This document shows positions 49,202 to 60,736 of a DNA stretch of 64,000 nucleotides, piece by piece (the stretch's first letter is position 1; the number at the start of each line of letters is the position of its first letter). The notes under the pieces were generated by a model that ran no database searches, had not been told where the DNA came from, and was given only the letters and a program-made list of their open reading frames with translations. The DNA comes from Takashimella koratensis. Taxonomy: Eukaryota; Basidiomycota; Tremellomycetes; Trichosporonales; Tetragoniomycetaceae. Position numbers and translations under genes: made by a program. The stretch is taken from NCBI GenBank assembly GCA_003116875.1, contig BCKT01000001.1, positions 1,359,486 through 1,423,485 on the forward strand. The letters run 5' to 3'.

Positions 49202-50401
49202 ATGAGCGAAACCGGGCAAATTGTCTCAGGTGACACGTTCAGAGTAGCCATCAACGGAGCTCTACTCACCTACGAACACCTCATCCAACATTGCACATCT
49301 TGGGTCTCCCTGTACCCCGGTACCTCAGACAAGTACTTGCCCACGAGGCTGGAAGAAGTGAAAGATTTCGAACCGATCCTCACGAAGATTTCCGGAACGG
49401 CAGACCCTCTCTACCATCACTACTTCTACGCTCGCGTTACTGCCCCTGATCTCCAAGGGACACAAGGCCCAGTCTCGACTTTCCCCGGCAGAAATAACTG
49501 CTGGAGTCTTCAAGTTTTCTCGCCCGAAGGGACCTCCTCCTTCCCGTGCCAAACCATTCACATTGCCGGTTGGCTCTACAGCCAACTGAACCTCCTTCCG
49601 ACCTCGTGTACTCCAGTCGCTCTGACCGACATCGTCCTGACCGAAACTGCCCTTTTCCGAATCATGAATCGGCTCGGCTTCTCCGGTTTGCTCAAGTTGT
49701 CCCACGATCTCAAGATGGTCATTCCGTTCTCACCTCATCTGGGCAAGGACACTCGCTTGACCTCCGTCTTGAGGTCAGAGGGCCACGCAACAGCCATTTT
49801 CGAGAACACCGCGGGCGAAAATGTCCCCCTGGATGTGACGGTCAAACCCCAGTTCGCCGCATACATCGATAAGACCGCCACTCAAGACAGCGACATTCCT
49901 CCACTTGCTCACCCTGCCTTCCAGCCATGGGCGACGGCTGCCGAGTTCTTCGAGCTGCCCCCTCTATTGAGCGAGCTTTGCTTTCCTCCGCTGGCCCCGC
50001 CGAGACCCCCTCTTCCGTGGCCACTTGCGCCTCCTTCTCCCCCTCCCTCTTCGTCTGCTCCGCGCTGCGCATCTCCGCCTCCTTTTCCGTCTACTCAGTG
50101 CCATTCGTCGGCTCCGAGCTGTTCATGTCCGCCTGGTCATTCGTCTGCTTCCTGCTGTTCGTCTCCTCCACACCTCCCTCCGACACTTTCAGCCACGCCT
50201 CCAACTCTTCCCCCCGTCTCCCGAGGAGCTTACGTTTGTCTTCCGATCCGGGAGACTACTCTCCCCAGCAGCTGCGAGTGCGCCTCTCCGACAGTGGAAG
50301 TTTGTGACACAAGATGGGAAAAAAAGCAACCGCCGACAGAGCCAGAGTCGATCGGAAAAAGATTCGGAATGACTGAATGTTACGAGATGACTGCCGGGTG
50401 A
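49202..50401 (+). pseudogene. Family 3 copy G, unrecognised protein, C6-run frameshift
   Basis: It starts MSETGQIVSGDTFRVAINGA. Blocks: LYHHYFYARVTAP, QTIHIAGWLYSQLN, TALFRIMNRLGFSGLL, VKPQFAAYIDKTAT and ATAAEFFELPPLL. After this a Pro/Ser-rich tail runs to 50,401 in the starting frame. Another frame, from about 50,210, carries PEELTFVFRSGRLLSP and QWKFVTQDGKKSNRR, which match the copy-H end (EPTFVMQSGRRPLRSP; QWKFVMENPGNNRR) and stop at 50,372. Removing one C from the C6 run near 50,210-50,215 joins them. So the conserved C-terminus appears lost by a one-base change or a base-call error. Function unknown. Confidence 0.6.
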
Positions 50402-50986
50402 TGCATGAGATGCTTTGAAGGTGTGCATGAGCTTCGTCCAGGGTTACTTGCCTTGCTCGGGCGCCACGACTAGGCATTGGAGCGAAAAAAACAACTATTA
50501 TTCTCGTCTAACCTGTTCAGATCCTCCAGGCAGTTTCAAGTTCAGCCGCCAAGACTCATAGCAGTGTTGATAACCCTTTGACGTCTGAGAACCAGATCTC
50601 CGACATTGCCCGGGTTGATTGCCGGCAAGTCTCTCTCGCGAACTCCGCATTAGACCTTTCGAGCTAACGACCTTCCCCCACTTTTCCCCTCATTTTGGAT
50701 GGTTCGCGTTTGAGACGTCAACCTCCGCCTGTGAATTGGTCGCTCCGCCGGCGTAATAGCTGCTCCTTTCACGTAATTGTCTGATATTTATGCATGCCTG
50801 ACCTGCACGTTTGCGGGTCGACTTTCAACCCAGCCAAAGCTTTCACACTCAGTCGCTGATAGCTTGGGGGTATAAGACCAGTTCGACTTATGCCCCACCC
50901 CCGCTTTTGTTCTTTCTCTTCCTCCTGCTAAAAGTCCTCATCCCCACCAAACCACACACTTGGATCATTTCCGCTCAGTCTACTTG
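50402..50986. promoter_or_regulatory. Upstream region of family-3 copy H
   Basis: No gene. It holds GTTCGCGTTTGAG at 50,702 and a block at 50,845-50,880 shared with the copy-G upstream region, including a TATA-like box. Confidence 0.55.
50871..50876 (+). promoter_or_regulatory. TATA-like box, family-3 copy H
   Basis: TATAAG lies 116 bases before the ATG at 50,987. The homologous place before copy G reads TGTAAG, a degraded form. Confidence 0.45.
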
Positions 50987-52047
50987 ATGAATTCCACGAT
51001 CGATGAGTTCCCGAGCACTGCCGACGAGCCCAGCACCGCCAACGAGGTTGTCGAAACGTTCAGAGTCTCGATCAATCGAAGGCTCATCACCTATTTCCAG
51101 CTCATCAATCGTCCTGGCTCTTGGATCACCCCAACTCCCGGCACTACGCATTCGCATTCACACGCGACTTTTGCAGAGCTGAACACCCGACACATGACCC
51201 TCACCAGGGATGTGAGAGTGGGTCCAACATTCTACCATCGTTACTTCACCGCTTTGGTCGCCACCCCTCCCCTCAAAGAGCATACCGACCCTACCTCCGA
51301 CTTCTTTACCAACCTTGTCCTTGAAGCGGGACAAAAATCAGCCTCAACTCCACCAGAGCTGAACAGCAACAATGCGTGCAACCAAATCTGCATTCACACG
51401 TCGGAGAGGTACCGAGGTGCCCCTTTTTCACAGTGTCGATACATTCGCCTGGCCGGTTGGGTCTACAGCTACGTCGACATCGACCCTGCCTCCGGCGAGA
51501 TTGCCCCCTCGATCTGACCGACACAGCAGTTTTCGAGCTCGACAAAGAATTCCTCTCCATGCTCTCCCATTCCAATAAGATCAATGTCTCCGATTACGTT
51601 TTGCTTGCACCTCATCCGTGCAACATCAAGCACTTGTCGAAAGCCTTGCAGTCCGATTGGAGCAATGCGATTGTCAATTTCAAGACTGCCGATCGCCAAT
51701 CGGTGGATTTGAGCGTGAGAGTCAGAGCTCAATTTGCCACCTTCGTTGACGTTGACGCCAAGCGAGGGTGCGACATCGCTCCACTGGAACACCCGATTTT
51801 CCAGAGCTGGGCCACGGGGACCGAGTACTTCGAGCTTCCCGTCCGACAGGAGGATTGGGCTCACGTCTATTCCCCTCCGCCTACGTCTTCATTGTCACCT
51901 TCACCGCCGGCTCACGAGCCCACATTTGTCATGCAGTCCGGCAGACGACCGCTCAGATCGCCCGAGACGTGTAATCAATGCACGCCTGAAGCGTCGGGGC
52001 AATGGAAGTTTGTGATGGAAAATCCGGGAAACAACCGTCGAAAGTGA
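50987..52047 (+). pseudogene. Family 3 copy H, unrecognised protein, C5-run frameshift
   Basis: It starts MNSTIDEFPSTADEPSTANE. Blocks: FYHRYFTALVATP, QCRYIRLAGWVYSYVD. The frame stops at a TGA at 51,515-51,517. The next frame continues LTDTAVFELDKEFLSMLSHS, VRAQFATFVDVDAKRG, ATGTEYFELPVR and the tail EPTFVMQSGRRPLRSP with QWKFVMENPGNNRRK. One extra C in the C5 run at about 51,502-51,506 would restore a continuous frame that matches copies E and G. It is either a young pseudogene or a homopolymer base-call error. Function unknown. Confidence 0.6.
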
Positions 52048-52314
52048 CCTAGACGTCCAAGAAGATACGAAATGACTGATGGGTGATGCATGAGATGTGA
52101 ATTGGGGGGAATGTCGATCGAACTTCTTGTCCTTGTCTGTCTCCCTTCCTTACTCAATACTACTGTTTATGGACACTCTTAATCTCCCAGCTGACACACC
52201 CCACTCCTGCTCTACTATGACTACTACTACTACACTTTGAAAGATGAACCCAGATTTCTTACGTCTCTACTCTCATGTCGCCCCATCGTCACCGACCCCT
52301 ATGACATACGTTGT

Positions 52315-55300
52315 TCAATGTGCCTCACGCAGAGGTTCGCTAGAGACCGGGAGAGTCTCCTGCCATCGCTTCGCAGCTTCAGAACCCTTGAACACCTCAT
52401 GCAGGACTTGTCGGACATCATCGACAAACACAAACTCGATTCCGGCTTTAACGCTCTCGGGTACGTTTTCGTCGATATCCGATTTGCACGCGAGTGGGAC
52501 AATGAGTTCTAAGAGAAATCGTCAGTAAAACACTTAACTAGGTAACCGCGTTGGCTCTGCTGTCGAAGAGATAGTTTTGATACTCACTTTTGATTCCCGC
52601 GCGATGTGCTGCCAAGCTGAGACACAAGTCAGTGAGCGTTCGAACTCGCAGAAGCACGTCGCACTCGTCAAACTCACATCTTCTCCTTTAACCCGCCGAC
52701 GGGGAGGACCTGACCCAACAATGAGATCTCTCCAGTCATTGCGACATCCGGATCGACCTTTGTCTTTGAGAACAAGGAGACAAATGCCGTGAGGATAGCC
52801 GTTCCTGCACTTGGTCCCTCTTTACCGATCCCTCCTTCGGGCCTATCATGAATCGTCAGCTAATGGCCAATTCCCACGATACCCAGCTTGGCTTAGAACT
52901 CGAAATCCCAGACCGACGTACATGTGCAAGTGGATATCCCGGTCATTGACAGTCAAATCGGCTTCACTCTTGGTAACGCCTAGTAAGAACGCATTGGCCT
53001 TCACCCAGCTTAACGCGATCTGTGCCGATTCACGAATGACCTCGCCGAGTTTACCAGTCAGTTGGAGTCCCCCCTTTCCTGGCATCGACTGTAACAATGT
53101 CAGCTCTGACTAGAACACACAATCTCGTGAACTCACAGTCACTTCGATAGGCATGACAGCGCCCGAACCGTTACCGAGGTACCCCAGGCCTGTGCTCACG
53201 CCCGCCGGAGGAGCCGTCGTGTACAGTCGGTCCTTGTGGTAAATCGCTCTGATCCCTGGTCAGCTCCGAACTCCTTCCAAAGTGCCATAAACTCACGGGC
53301 CAACGTAATCCTTCAAATTGTCCGCTGTGACTCGGACGCTAACACCTGGCGGAACCTTGAGTGGTTTCCTCGGTGTTGTCGTAACCTTTGTCCTTGTCTC
53401 TTCGTCCTTTGGCGTATTCGTCTCGTCTGCAGGTAGTCGTTCCGAAACCGGTTTAACATCAGGTTGCTGACTCTCTACCGTCCCCGTTGTCGCTGCATCC
53501 ACCTCTTTCGCTTCAGGTTCGGGCAACTGTTCGCCCAAGTCCGAAACGATCTTGAACGCAGATTTACGATAAATCTTGTCAATGTGTTTCTTCAAGTTAC
53601 GAACTCCACTCTCGCGGCAGTAGTACCGAATAAGCGTCTCGATCGCTTCGGGCTCGAGGGTGATGTCGACATCTTGTAGACCTGAGGCTTCTTTCGCTTG
53701 AGGAGAGAGGTACTTTTCGGCAATGTTCATTTTCTCGGCAGAGACGTAGCCGCTGACTTCGAGTACCTCCATTCGGTCAAGCAAGGGCGCGGGGATCGTC
53801 TCGAGGACGTTGGCGGTGCAGACGAAGAGTACTCGGGAAAGGTCGACGGGGACGTCCATGCTTCAAAAGTCAGCGATGATCACAGGACAAAGGGATTCGA
53901 CATTACTCACTAGTGGTCGAGGAATGATGTGTTCTGTTCGGGGTCGAGCATCTCCAGCAACGCGCTCGACGGGTCGCCGTTGTGGCCACGACCAATCTTG
54001 TCCACTTCGTCAATCAGGATGAGCGGGTTCTCAGTTGCGACTTTTTTCAGCGCCTGGATCGGCTTTCCGGGCATCGCACTGACAAGAGTGTAAGCTATCG
54101 TCTACACTCGCAGCTTCAAAACACTCACCCAACATAGGTTCGTCGGTGTCCCTTGATCTCCGCGACGTCTGTCAATCCACCGACAGAGAACCGGAAGAAC
54201 TGTCTCCCCAGAGCTCGCGCAATACTCTTCCCGATCGAAGTCTTACCGACACCTGGTGGGCCGGCAAGACAGATGATCTTACCCTCGACGGTCCCGCGCA
54301 GTTTCCCGACGGCCAAGAACTCGAGGATACGGTCTTTCACATCCTTCAGGCCGTAGTGGTCTTCGTCGAGGACTTTGATGGCGTGCGCGATATCGTAGTT
54401 CTCAGGCGAGTGAACACCCCATGGGATTTGGGTGAGCCAATCGAGGTAGTTTCGCGTTACGCTGGCGAATGAAGTCAGCTTTGCGATCGCTTGACTGACT
54501 AAAGCTATTGAACTCACTTGAACTCGCTGGCCGCCGGTTCCAGGTGCATGAGCTTGTTCAACTCCTCGTCAAACACCTTCCTAACACCATCAGGCATGAC
54601 CAACTGCGCCGCCTTCTCCTTGAACTTCTCCACCAGTTTATCCTTGCCGTCCGATTCCATCCCAAGCTCCTTCTTGATCCCCTTGAGCTGCTCGGTGAGG
54701 TAATACTCCCTCTGGCGTTTCTGAATCTTGGACTCGACGTCGCGCGAGATCTTGTTCTGAAGTTGAGCGTTGATGAGTTCTTTCTTCAGGATGATGAGCG
54801 CTTTTTGGAGTCGGTCTTCAACGGAGAGGGATTCGAGGACGGCTTGGAGATCGTGAACGTCGCCAGTGGAGACGGCGGCAGCAAAGTCGGCTAGCTTGTC
54901 GGGCTCGTCGAAGACGTTGGACGACGAGTTGGACATGGTGAACGAGGTAACTAGGGGTTGGTTAGCGATAGTGCTGGAGGGTATGGCATGGGACCCACTC
55001 TGTTCGCGGAAGATGGGCTGGAGCTGAGCAATCTCTTTGAAGACCGAGATGAGCTCGCTCATGATCGCGCGTATGATCTGTGAGTCCTTCTTGTATGGTT
55101 CGACCGCGAGATTGGAAACGTTGGTGAGTGAGATCTGCGGAAGGAGCGAGTGAAGGAAACCGACTTGAGAGAGTGGGGCTGGATGTTAGCTACGTAATGT
55201 GAGTAGAACTCACCTTGAGCTGTGGCTTGACTCTTGTCGTGGGCTTGTCGCTCTGCCTCGCTCATGTCTTCCCGCACCTCGTCGACGCTGGGCACGTCCT

Positions 55301-56249
55301 TCTCAAAACTAGCGACCTCGGCCTCTGACTCGGCCTCGACGACTCGGACGATCGATGGCTGGGTTGGGGCATCGGGTACGGATGCCGATGAAGATGCCGA
55401 TGCCGGGGGCTGAGTGACGAGTTCGTCGATCCTGATCCGTCGGTGCGGGTAGAGCACCGCCGTCAACGTCTCTTGCTTCCCTTCCGCGCTGGCCCCACTT
55501 GCCCCCTCCTCTTGCTTGCCGCTCGATCCCGCATCGGACGACGCGAACACACTCGTGACTTGAGCGAACACGCCGACGGGGTGCACCTGGTCGAGCGAGG
55601 TGATGACGTCCGAGTCTGAATCCGAGTCCTTGAGGAGGAACGCGCCAATGTAAGGTTGACCGTGCGCCAGGAGGTCTCGGATCGCCTTGATTACGGGCGG
55701 CGAGGTGATGGTGACTGCTTTGTAGAAGCCAGGGAAGAGTGGGCGGCGGGTGATCGGAAGCGCCAGAACTTGCGGGTACACTTCGGGGATGGAGGGTTTC
55801 GCGATGGCTTTGGAGGAAGAGGATGAGGAGTTGGAGGACGATGAGTCTGACGAGGAAGAGTCCGAGGACGAGGGGGAAGAAGAGGAAGAGGATGAAGAAG
55901 TGGTCGATGATGCCGCTACATTGTCTTCCTTGCCTTCGGCCGACCGCTTCTCAGTGGCCTTGGACGATTCTGCGGGAGTCTCTTCACCTTCTCGCTCCTC
56001 TTCCTCTTCTTCTTCCCGCTTAGCCTTATCCTCTGACTCGGTCGAGTTGACCCATCGTTTGTCCTTGAGCGCTGGGGTTGAGGTATGCAGTCGCCTTGGA
56101 GTCGCAGGTGGGGCTTGGCGGTCGGACCCGAGGATCAGCGGTGCCGATGTCGCCGCTGGCCATGGGCGGGTGGAGCGCGATAGCGACCGGACAGACGGGA
56201 CGCATCGCCGCCGCCCCGCGACTCGTGCGGCAGATCGCAGGGGGATCAT
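52315..56249 (-). CDS. PIM1: Mitochondrial Lon protease (Pim1 type)
   Basis: Multiple exons. The N-terminus [20 protein letters not shown] with Arg/Ser-rich continuation is a mitochondrial targeting sequence. A Ser-rich and Glu-rich spacer precedes the Lon N-domain ([18 protein letters not shown]). Then come [20 protein letters not shown], the AAA+ P-loop [19 protein letters not shown], Walker [26 protein letters not shown], and the protease domain with the catalytic Ser in [14 protein letters not shown] and Lys in [20 protein letters not shown]. It degrades misfolded and oxidised matrix proteins using ATP. An insert with [13 protein letters not shown], common in fungal Pim1, sits before the protease domain. 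The last exon ends SSEPLREAH at 52,315. No lesion seen. Confidence 0.93.
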
Positions 56250-56863
56250 GGTATGAGAAGGGGAAGGGGAGGATGGGGAAGTGGATGAAGAGGTGGGTGG
56301 AAATTGTTCTCTTTTCTTCGGTGGATTTCTAATCAGTGGTAGCGATGAGCAATCGTTGAAGGTAGGAGACCTTAGGCCGAGTGTACCCAGGGAGGGACTC
56401 ACGGTCATTGGTCGCGCGAGTCACAGTCAGTGGCGGCAAGGTGGAGGGAGGCACCATCCACACTCGCTCCGACTCGAGTAAACATGGTATTGGTCTCTTG
56501 CATGCATCGTTATACATAACGGGAGCGGGACAGGGTGGCTATGGAGAGCATACGAGGACAGTGCAAAGCAAGCCTCGCATCGATGTAAAGAGTGTATCCA
56601 AGTGGGCATGGTGTGTGGGTTAGGGTCACTAAAGAAAAAGTTTATGATCTCTCTCTCTCTCTTAATCGGGATCGTTAAATAACAACTACTACTACGTACT
56701 GATCGACTACCTAGTCATCTTCTCGTCTCTGATCGTGTCGTTCTCCACCTCGATCTCTCGACTCTACGTTTTTTATACAGGTAGAGTGTTCAATCACGGG
56801 GGTCTTCCATAAAAGTAAAAACAAGAAATGTCCTTTTTTTCGTTTCACGCCAACACTTGCGCT
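56250..56863. other. Spacer and promoter of Lon
   Basis: No gene is supported. A short CT run lies near 56,648-56,660. The 3' end of the next minus-strand gene lies at 56,864. Confidence 0.5.
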
Positions 56864-58225
56864 TTACTCCATCCGCCGCAACATCAAGCGATCCCGCATA
56901 AACTTGCCTCGCATCTCGCGAACATCGCGGTGCTCGAGCTCGTACTCGTCGCCACCGTCGAGACTGCCTTCGTCTTCAGCCGCAAAGACAATCACGTCGT
57001 CCGACTCCTCGTCCGACTCGATACCGTCACGGACGACCGTGTGCGGCGCCGGGGTGCAGGTGATGATCGGGAGCGTTGGACTCGAGGTGGTCGAGTTGAA
57101 TGAGCGGTGGCTGCTCGTCGGCGAGGTGGGCGAGGACGAGCGGTTGGGTGGCGGGGTAGAGACTGCGAGCTTGGAGGGTGTACCCGTCATGTTCGTGATC
57201 ATACCAAACGTGGCCCGGGTGGGCGTGGTCGTGGTCGAGTTGGCACTCGTGGTAGCCGGCTGGGCGGTGGCTGACGCCTTGGGCGGGGTGATGGTGAGCC
57301 GCGGGTTGTCGAGTGGCGGCATCGAGAGGGGTCGAGCGAGGCGGCCAGAAGTGCGCTCGCGGAGAAACGGAGCGAGCTTGGACTCCTTGACGGGACTTGT
57401 GGGTGGTGGCGAGGCGCGGCGGGTGAGAGCCGAGCGGAGCGCGTCAAATGGCGACATGACCTCGTCGGTAGGCGTAACGATCTCAATCGAGTCCTCCGAG
57501 TTTGATCGCGACTGGATCGGCGGACGCGAGTCAACCGATGAGTTGCGCTTGTGGTGGCCACGAGCCCTGGGTCGACTGCTTGCTCCTTCCCCGTTCAAGT
57601 TGGTCCTAGACATCTTCGCCTGGATCTGGGCCAAGCTCGGGAGCTTGGGCTTGGGGACCTGGGGCTCGACGTGGGACCGTGTTCGGCCGTGCGTGGGCTT
57701 GTCTGGCCGGGCAGATGCGTCGGCAAACTCGGCCGCACTGAGTCGGGGAATAAACTCGGGTGGCGGGACGGTCTGGTCGAGGTGGGAGAAGACGGATTTT
57801 GTCGGGGATGGTGCGGCAGAACGAGTGTAGAGGTGTTGAGGGGAGGAAGTGTTGATGGCAATCGACGCAGCGAGGGATGAGTTGGCGGGAAGAACAAAGT
57901 TGTAGGATGATGGTGAGACCGGTGTGGAGAGTGGGAGAGAGGTAGAGTAGTCGTCGTCCACGTCGAGTGATCGTGTCCGTTGACCGCGGCGCTTGGCCTT
58001 GTCGACGACGTCCCAGAGCGATGAGGTCTGGGACTTCTTCGGTGGCCATGCCCAGGCGCCGGTCTCGTCCATCCTAGCCACTTGGGTAAATGATGGCGAG
58101 TTGGGGTCAGGCTGGAGCGCTGCCTCGGCGACGGAGAACGCGAGAAGTCGGAGCGGTGTCGGATCGGGGGAGTTGGGCGAGAAGGATGGGAGAGAGGGAG
58201 TGGGGAGGAGGATTGATTGCGCCAT
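56864..58225 (-). CDS. Hypothetical disordered protein, 453 residues
   Basis: One open frame with no intron from ATG at 58,223-58,225. Most of it is rich in Ser, Pro, Thr and Arg and is expected to be disordered. Ordered-looking parts are near the start (RLLAFSVAEAAL; MDETGAWAWPPKKSQTSSLWDVV) and at the end, where an acidic segment (ESDEESDDVIVFAAEDEG) is followed by a charged helix (MRGKFMRDRLMLRRME). Many S/T-P sites could be kinase targets; that is inference. I recognise no domain. Coding status is supported by length, composition and the structured ends. Confidence 0.6.
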   Translation of the reverse strand: MAQSILLPTPSLPSFSPNSPDPTPLRLLAFSVAEAALQPDPNSPSFTQVARMDETGAWAWPPKKSQTSSLWDVVDKAKRRGQRTRSLDVDDDYSTSLPLSTPVSPSSYNFVLPANSSLAASIAINTSSPQHLYTRSAAPSPTKSVFSHLDQTVPPPEFIPRLSAAEFADASARPDKPTHGRTRSHVEPQVPKPKLPSLAQIQAKMSRTNLNGEGASSRPRARGHHKRNSSVDSRPPIQSRSNSEDSIEIVTPTDEVMSPFDALRSALTRRASPPPTSPVKESKLAPFLRERTSGRLARPLSMPPLDNPRLTITPPKASATAQPATTSANSTTTTPTRATFGMITNMTGTPSKLAVSTPPPNRSSSPTSPTSSHRSFNSTTSSPTLPIITCTPAPHTVVRDGIESDEESDDVIVFAAEDEGSLDGGDEYELEHRDVREMRGKFMRDRLMLRRME

Positions 58226-60688
58226 GGTGAGGGAGTCGAGACAGGGTGTTGAGCGACGGGTAGCGGGAGTTGAGGGTGGCGAGGGGGTGGATGTTGGTGG
58301 TGATGATGTCGAGTCCGGCTCGTCGCTAGTGAATTACGGGTTGAGACAAGGTTGACGCCGACGAGGGTTGCCAGAACCTGCCTGGACTTTGATTATGGTG
58401 TATGGAGAGGTAGAAGGAGGAGGAGGAGGAGGGAGAAGGGAGGAGTGGAAAGTGGTGAAAAGGAGATATACGGGGTGGGGAGAAGAAAGGTTGAGTCGGT
58501 GGGTCGACCAACGCAGAGTTCAGAGTCGAGTCTCCTTTGATTGAAAGGAGTTGGGAGGTGTGGCGAAAGAGGTAAAAGGCAGGTCTGGATCGAGGAGTTG
58601 GTCAGCCTGCTGACGGTCGTTGAGAGGGGCAGTCGCGTTGGATGAAGAGAAGAGTTGAATGACGAGACAAGCAAAGAAAGAAGAAGAGGAAAGCAATGTT
58701 GAACGAGACGCGGTGGGAAGGAAGGGAAGAGGGTGAGGGAGAGGAAGAGGGAAAAGAGGGTAAAGAAGGAGGTGAGGGATGATGGATAAAGAGTGACTCG
58801 GTTAGGGGGACACCGCATACTGTGCTGTTGCCCGTCTCGTGTCTCATCGTCGCGACAGAGTCACCGTCGTGATGCTGCACTCCACCGCCACCTCCTGCTC
58901 CTGCCCTCGTACCCCGACCCCTGCCTGCGCACGTCTGCTAGCTCCTTTCCATCAAGGTGGCCACCATCACCATCACCATCATCATCACCATTCCCTCCCT
59001 TGCCATCATTCTCACCCCTGACGCCCTCCCTTTGGACCGACACACACCTACAGGTATAAGTGCCCATGTGAAACCATAGTCCGAAGGACGCCTCCAGGAC
59101 ACGCACACATCCTCACACACACCACACAGACCCACCCTTGCACACACGCCAAGCCGTCCCTCCATCAGACACACACCCTGTCCTCATCACCCGGATCATT
59201 GCCATCATCGCCATCCGCACCAGTGATGGAAACACACGCTAACACTCACCGTTGACCAGCAACGTAGCAGCTAATGAAATGAGATTGACAAGTCCGTTTC
59301 GCTGGTCGTTGTCGATGTCGTCGTCGAGTCGAGGTAGTCGTCCTTGGGTATGATTCGATCGATCGAGGGTATGGGGTTAGGATCAAAATTCGTACTTGTC
59401 GTTAAAAGCCCGTTACAAAGGTGGCGTCGAGGCGTTGCGTTGGGGAATGGAATGATCGTCGAATCGTTGAATCGTCGTTACGCTGAGAGTGAGACAAGAA
59501 TCAGCTCAGAGTCAACTCAACAGTTCTTTTGGGGGTACGTTGGGGGGGAGTTTGGTTGTTTGTGACTCACAACTCACAGTTGTTCGTAAGGGTCTGTCCG
59601 GTAGATCTGGTCGTGCTAGAACAAGTGGCAAGGTGCTAGGCGAATTACGACTGGATCGACGTCTGTCGTACTGACGGATCAAATCAATTGAATGGCGTCT
59701 CGGGGCAATGGGACCAAGTGTCTCGCTGCTCAATTGATCAAACTGGGTTGCCTAGAGCAGTAGTAGTCCGACCAAATTCGGGTAGAGGTAAGGTAGGTCT
59801 TTTGTCGCAGAATCTGAGTCGCGCGGTTTCGGCGGTCTCGAGGACGAGTGAAAGGTTTCAAACGGATTGGGTCGATCTTGGGTCGGTCCCAGCCAAGTCT
59901 GCGCTCGGGCGTCGGTCGTGGTGAGGGAAGTCAAAGGGTCCAGAACGGGTCGGTCGGGAGAGAAGCGAAGTGGTCTGAGCGCGTGCACGGGCCTAGAGTC
60001 AGGTGTTCGGAGCGTGATTATTCGGGTATTCGTATAATGAGTGACAAGAACGAAATCGAGCCGGTCGATTCGCGTGGTTGGAAAGTAGTCCAAAGGCAGG
60101 TAGGTCGTGTTCGGGTCGAGGGTTATATGGAAAGCGGGGTCGGTGTCGGACGAGAGCTGGGAGAGTGAGTGGCTGCTCCCCCCGATGAGATCGTGAATGT
60201 AAAGAATGAACAGGTGAATGAATGGAGAAGAGAGAGAGAGGGATATGAAGGAAAGTCGGTTGAGAATGGATGGTGATGAGCCTGGGACTCTACTCACTGG
60301 CACAGGAGCTTTGGGTGAATAGACGTCGAGCCCTCACACAACGGGTTTACCTCATACAGCTATCTGTGTCTGTCGGTTGTACACGAGCGACCAGGGACGA
60401 ACAAGGCGAGGGAGCGAGCGAGCGAGGGACAAAGCACGAGCCGACCCAAACAATGCGCACGAACAAGCCAAAGCCAGGAAAATCGATTAAGGAAAAGAAA
60501 GAGCAAAAGCCAACAAACCTCCCCCGCGAACAGTGCGGCTCGAAAAGATGATATGAGCGGTCAGTTGGGTGAGGAGGGAAAGGAGGAGGGGAGGAGGGAG
60601 GAGGGGATGACCGCAAGCAAAGCAGCAACGAGACACAGGCGTTTTGGCTGGGTGTGTCAAATGTGAAGTGTTGCATGGGTAGTGACAC

Positions 60689-60736
<48 letters not shown>

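Noticed and set aside
59752..60303. Minus-strand open frame of 183 residues
   Set aside because: Low-complexity Ser/Leu/Arg composition, overlapping plus-strand frames and no recognisable segment. It is probably chance.
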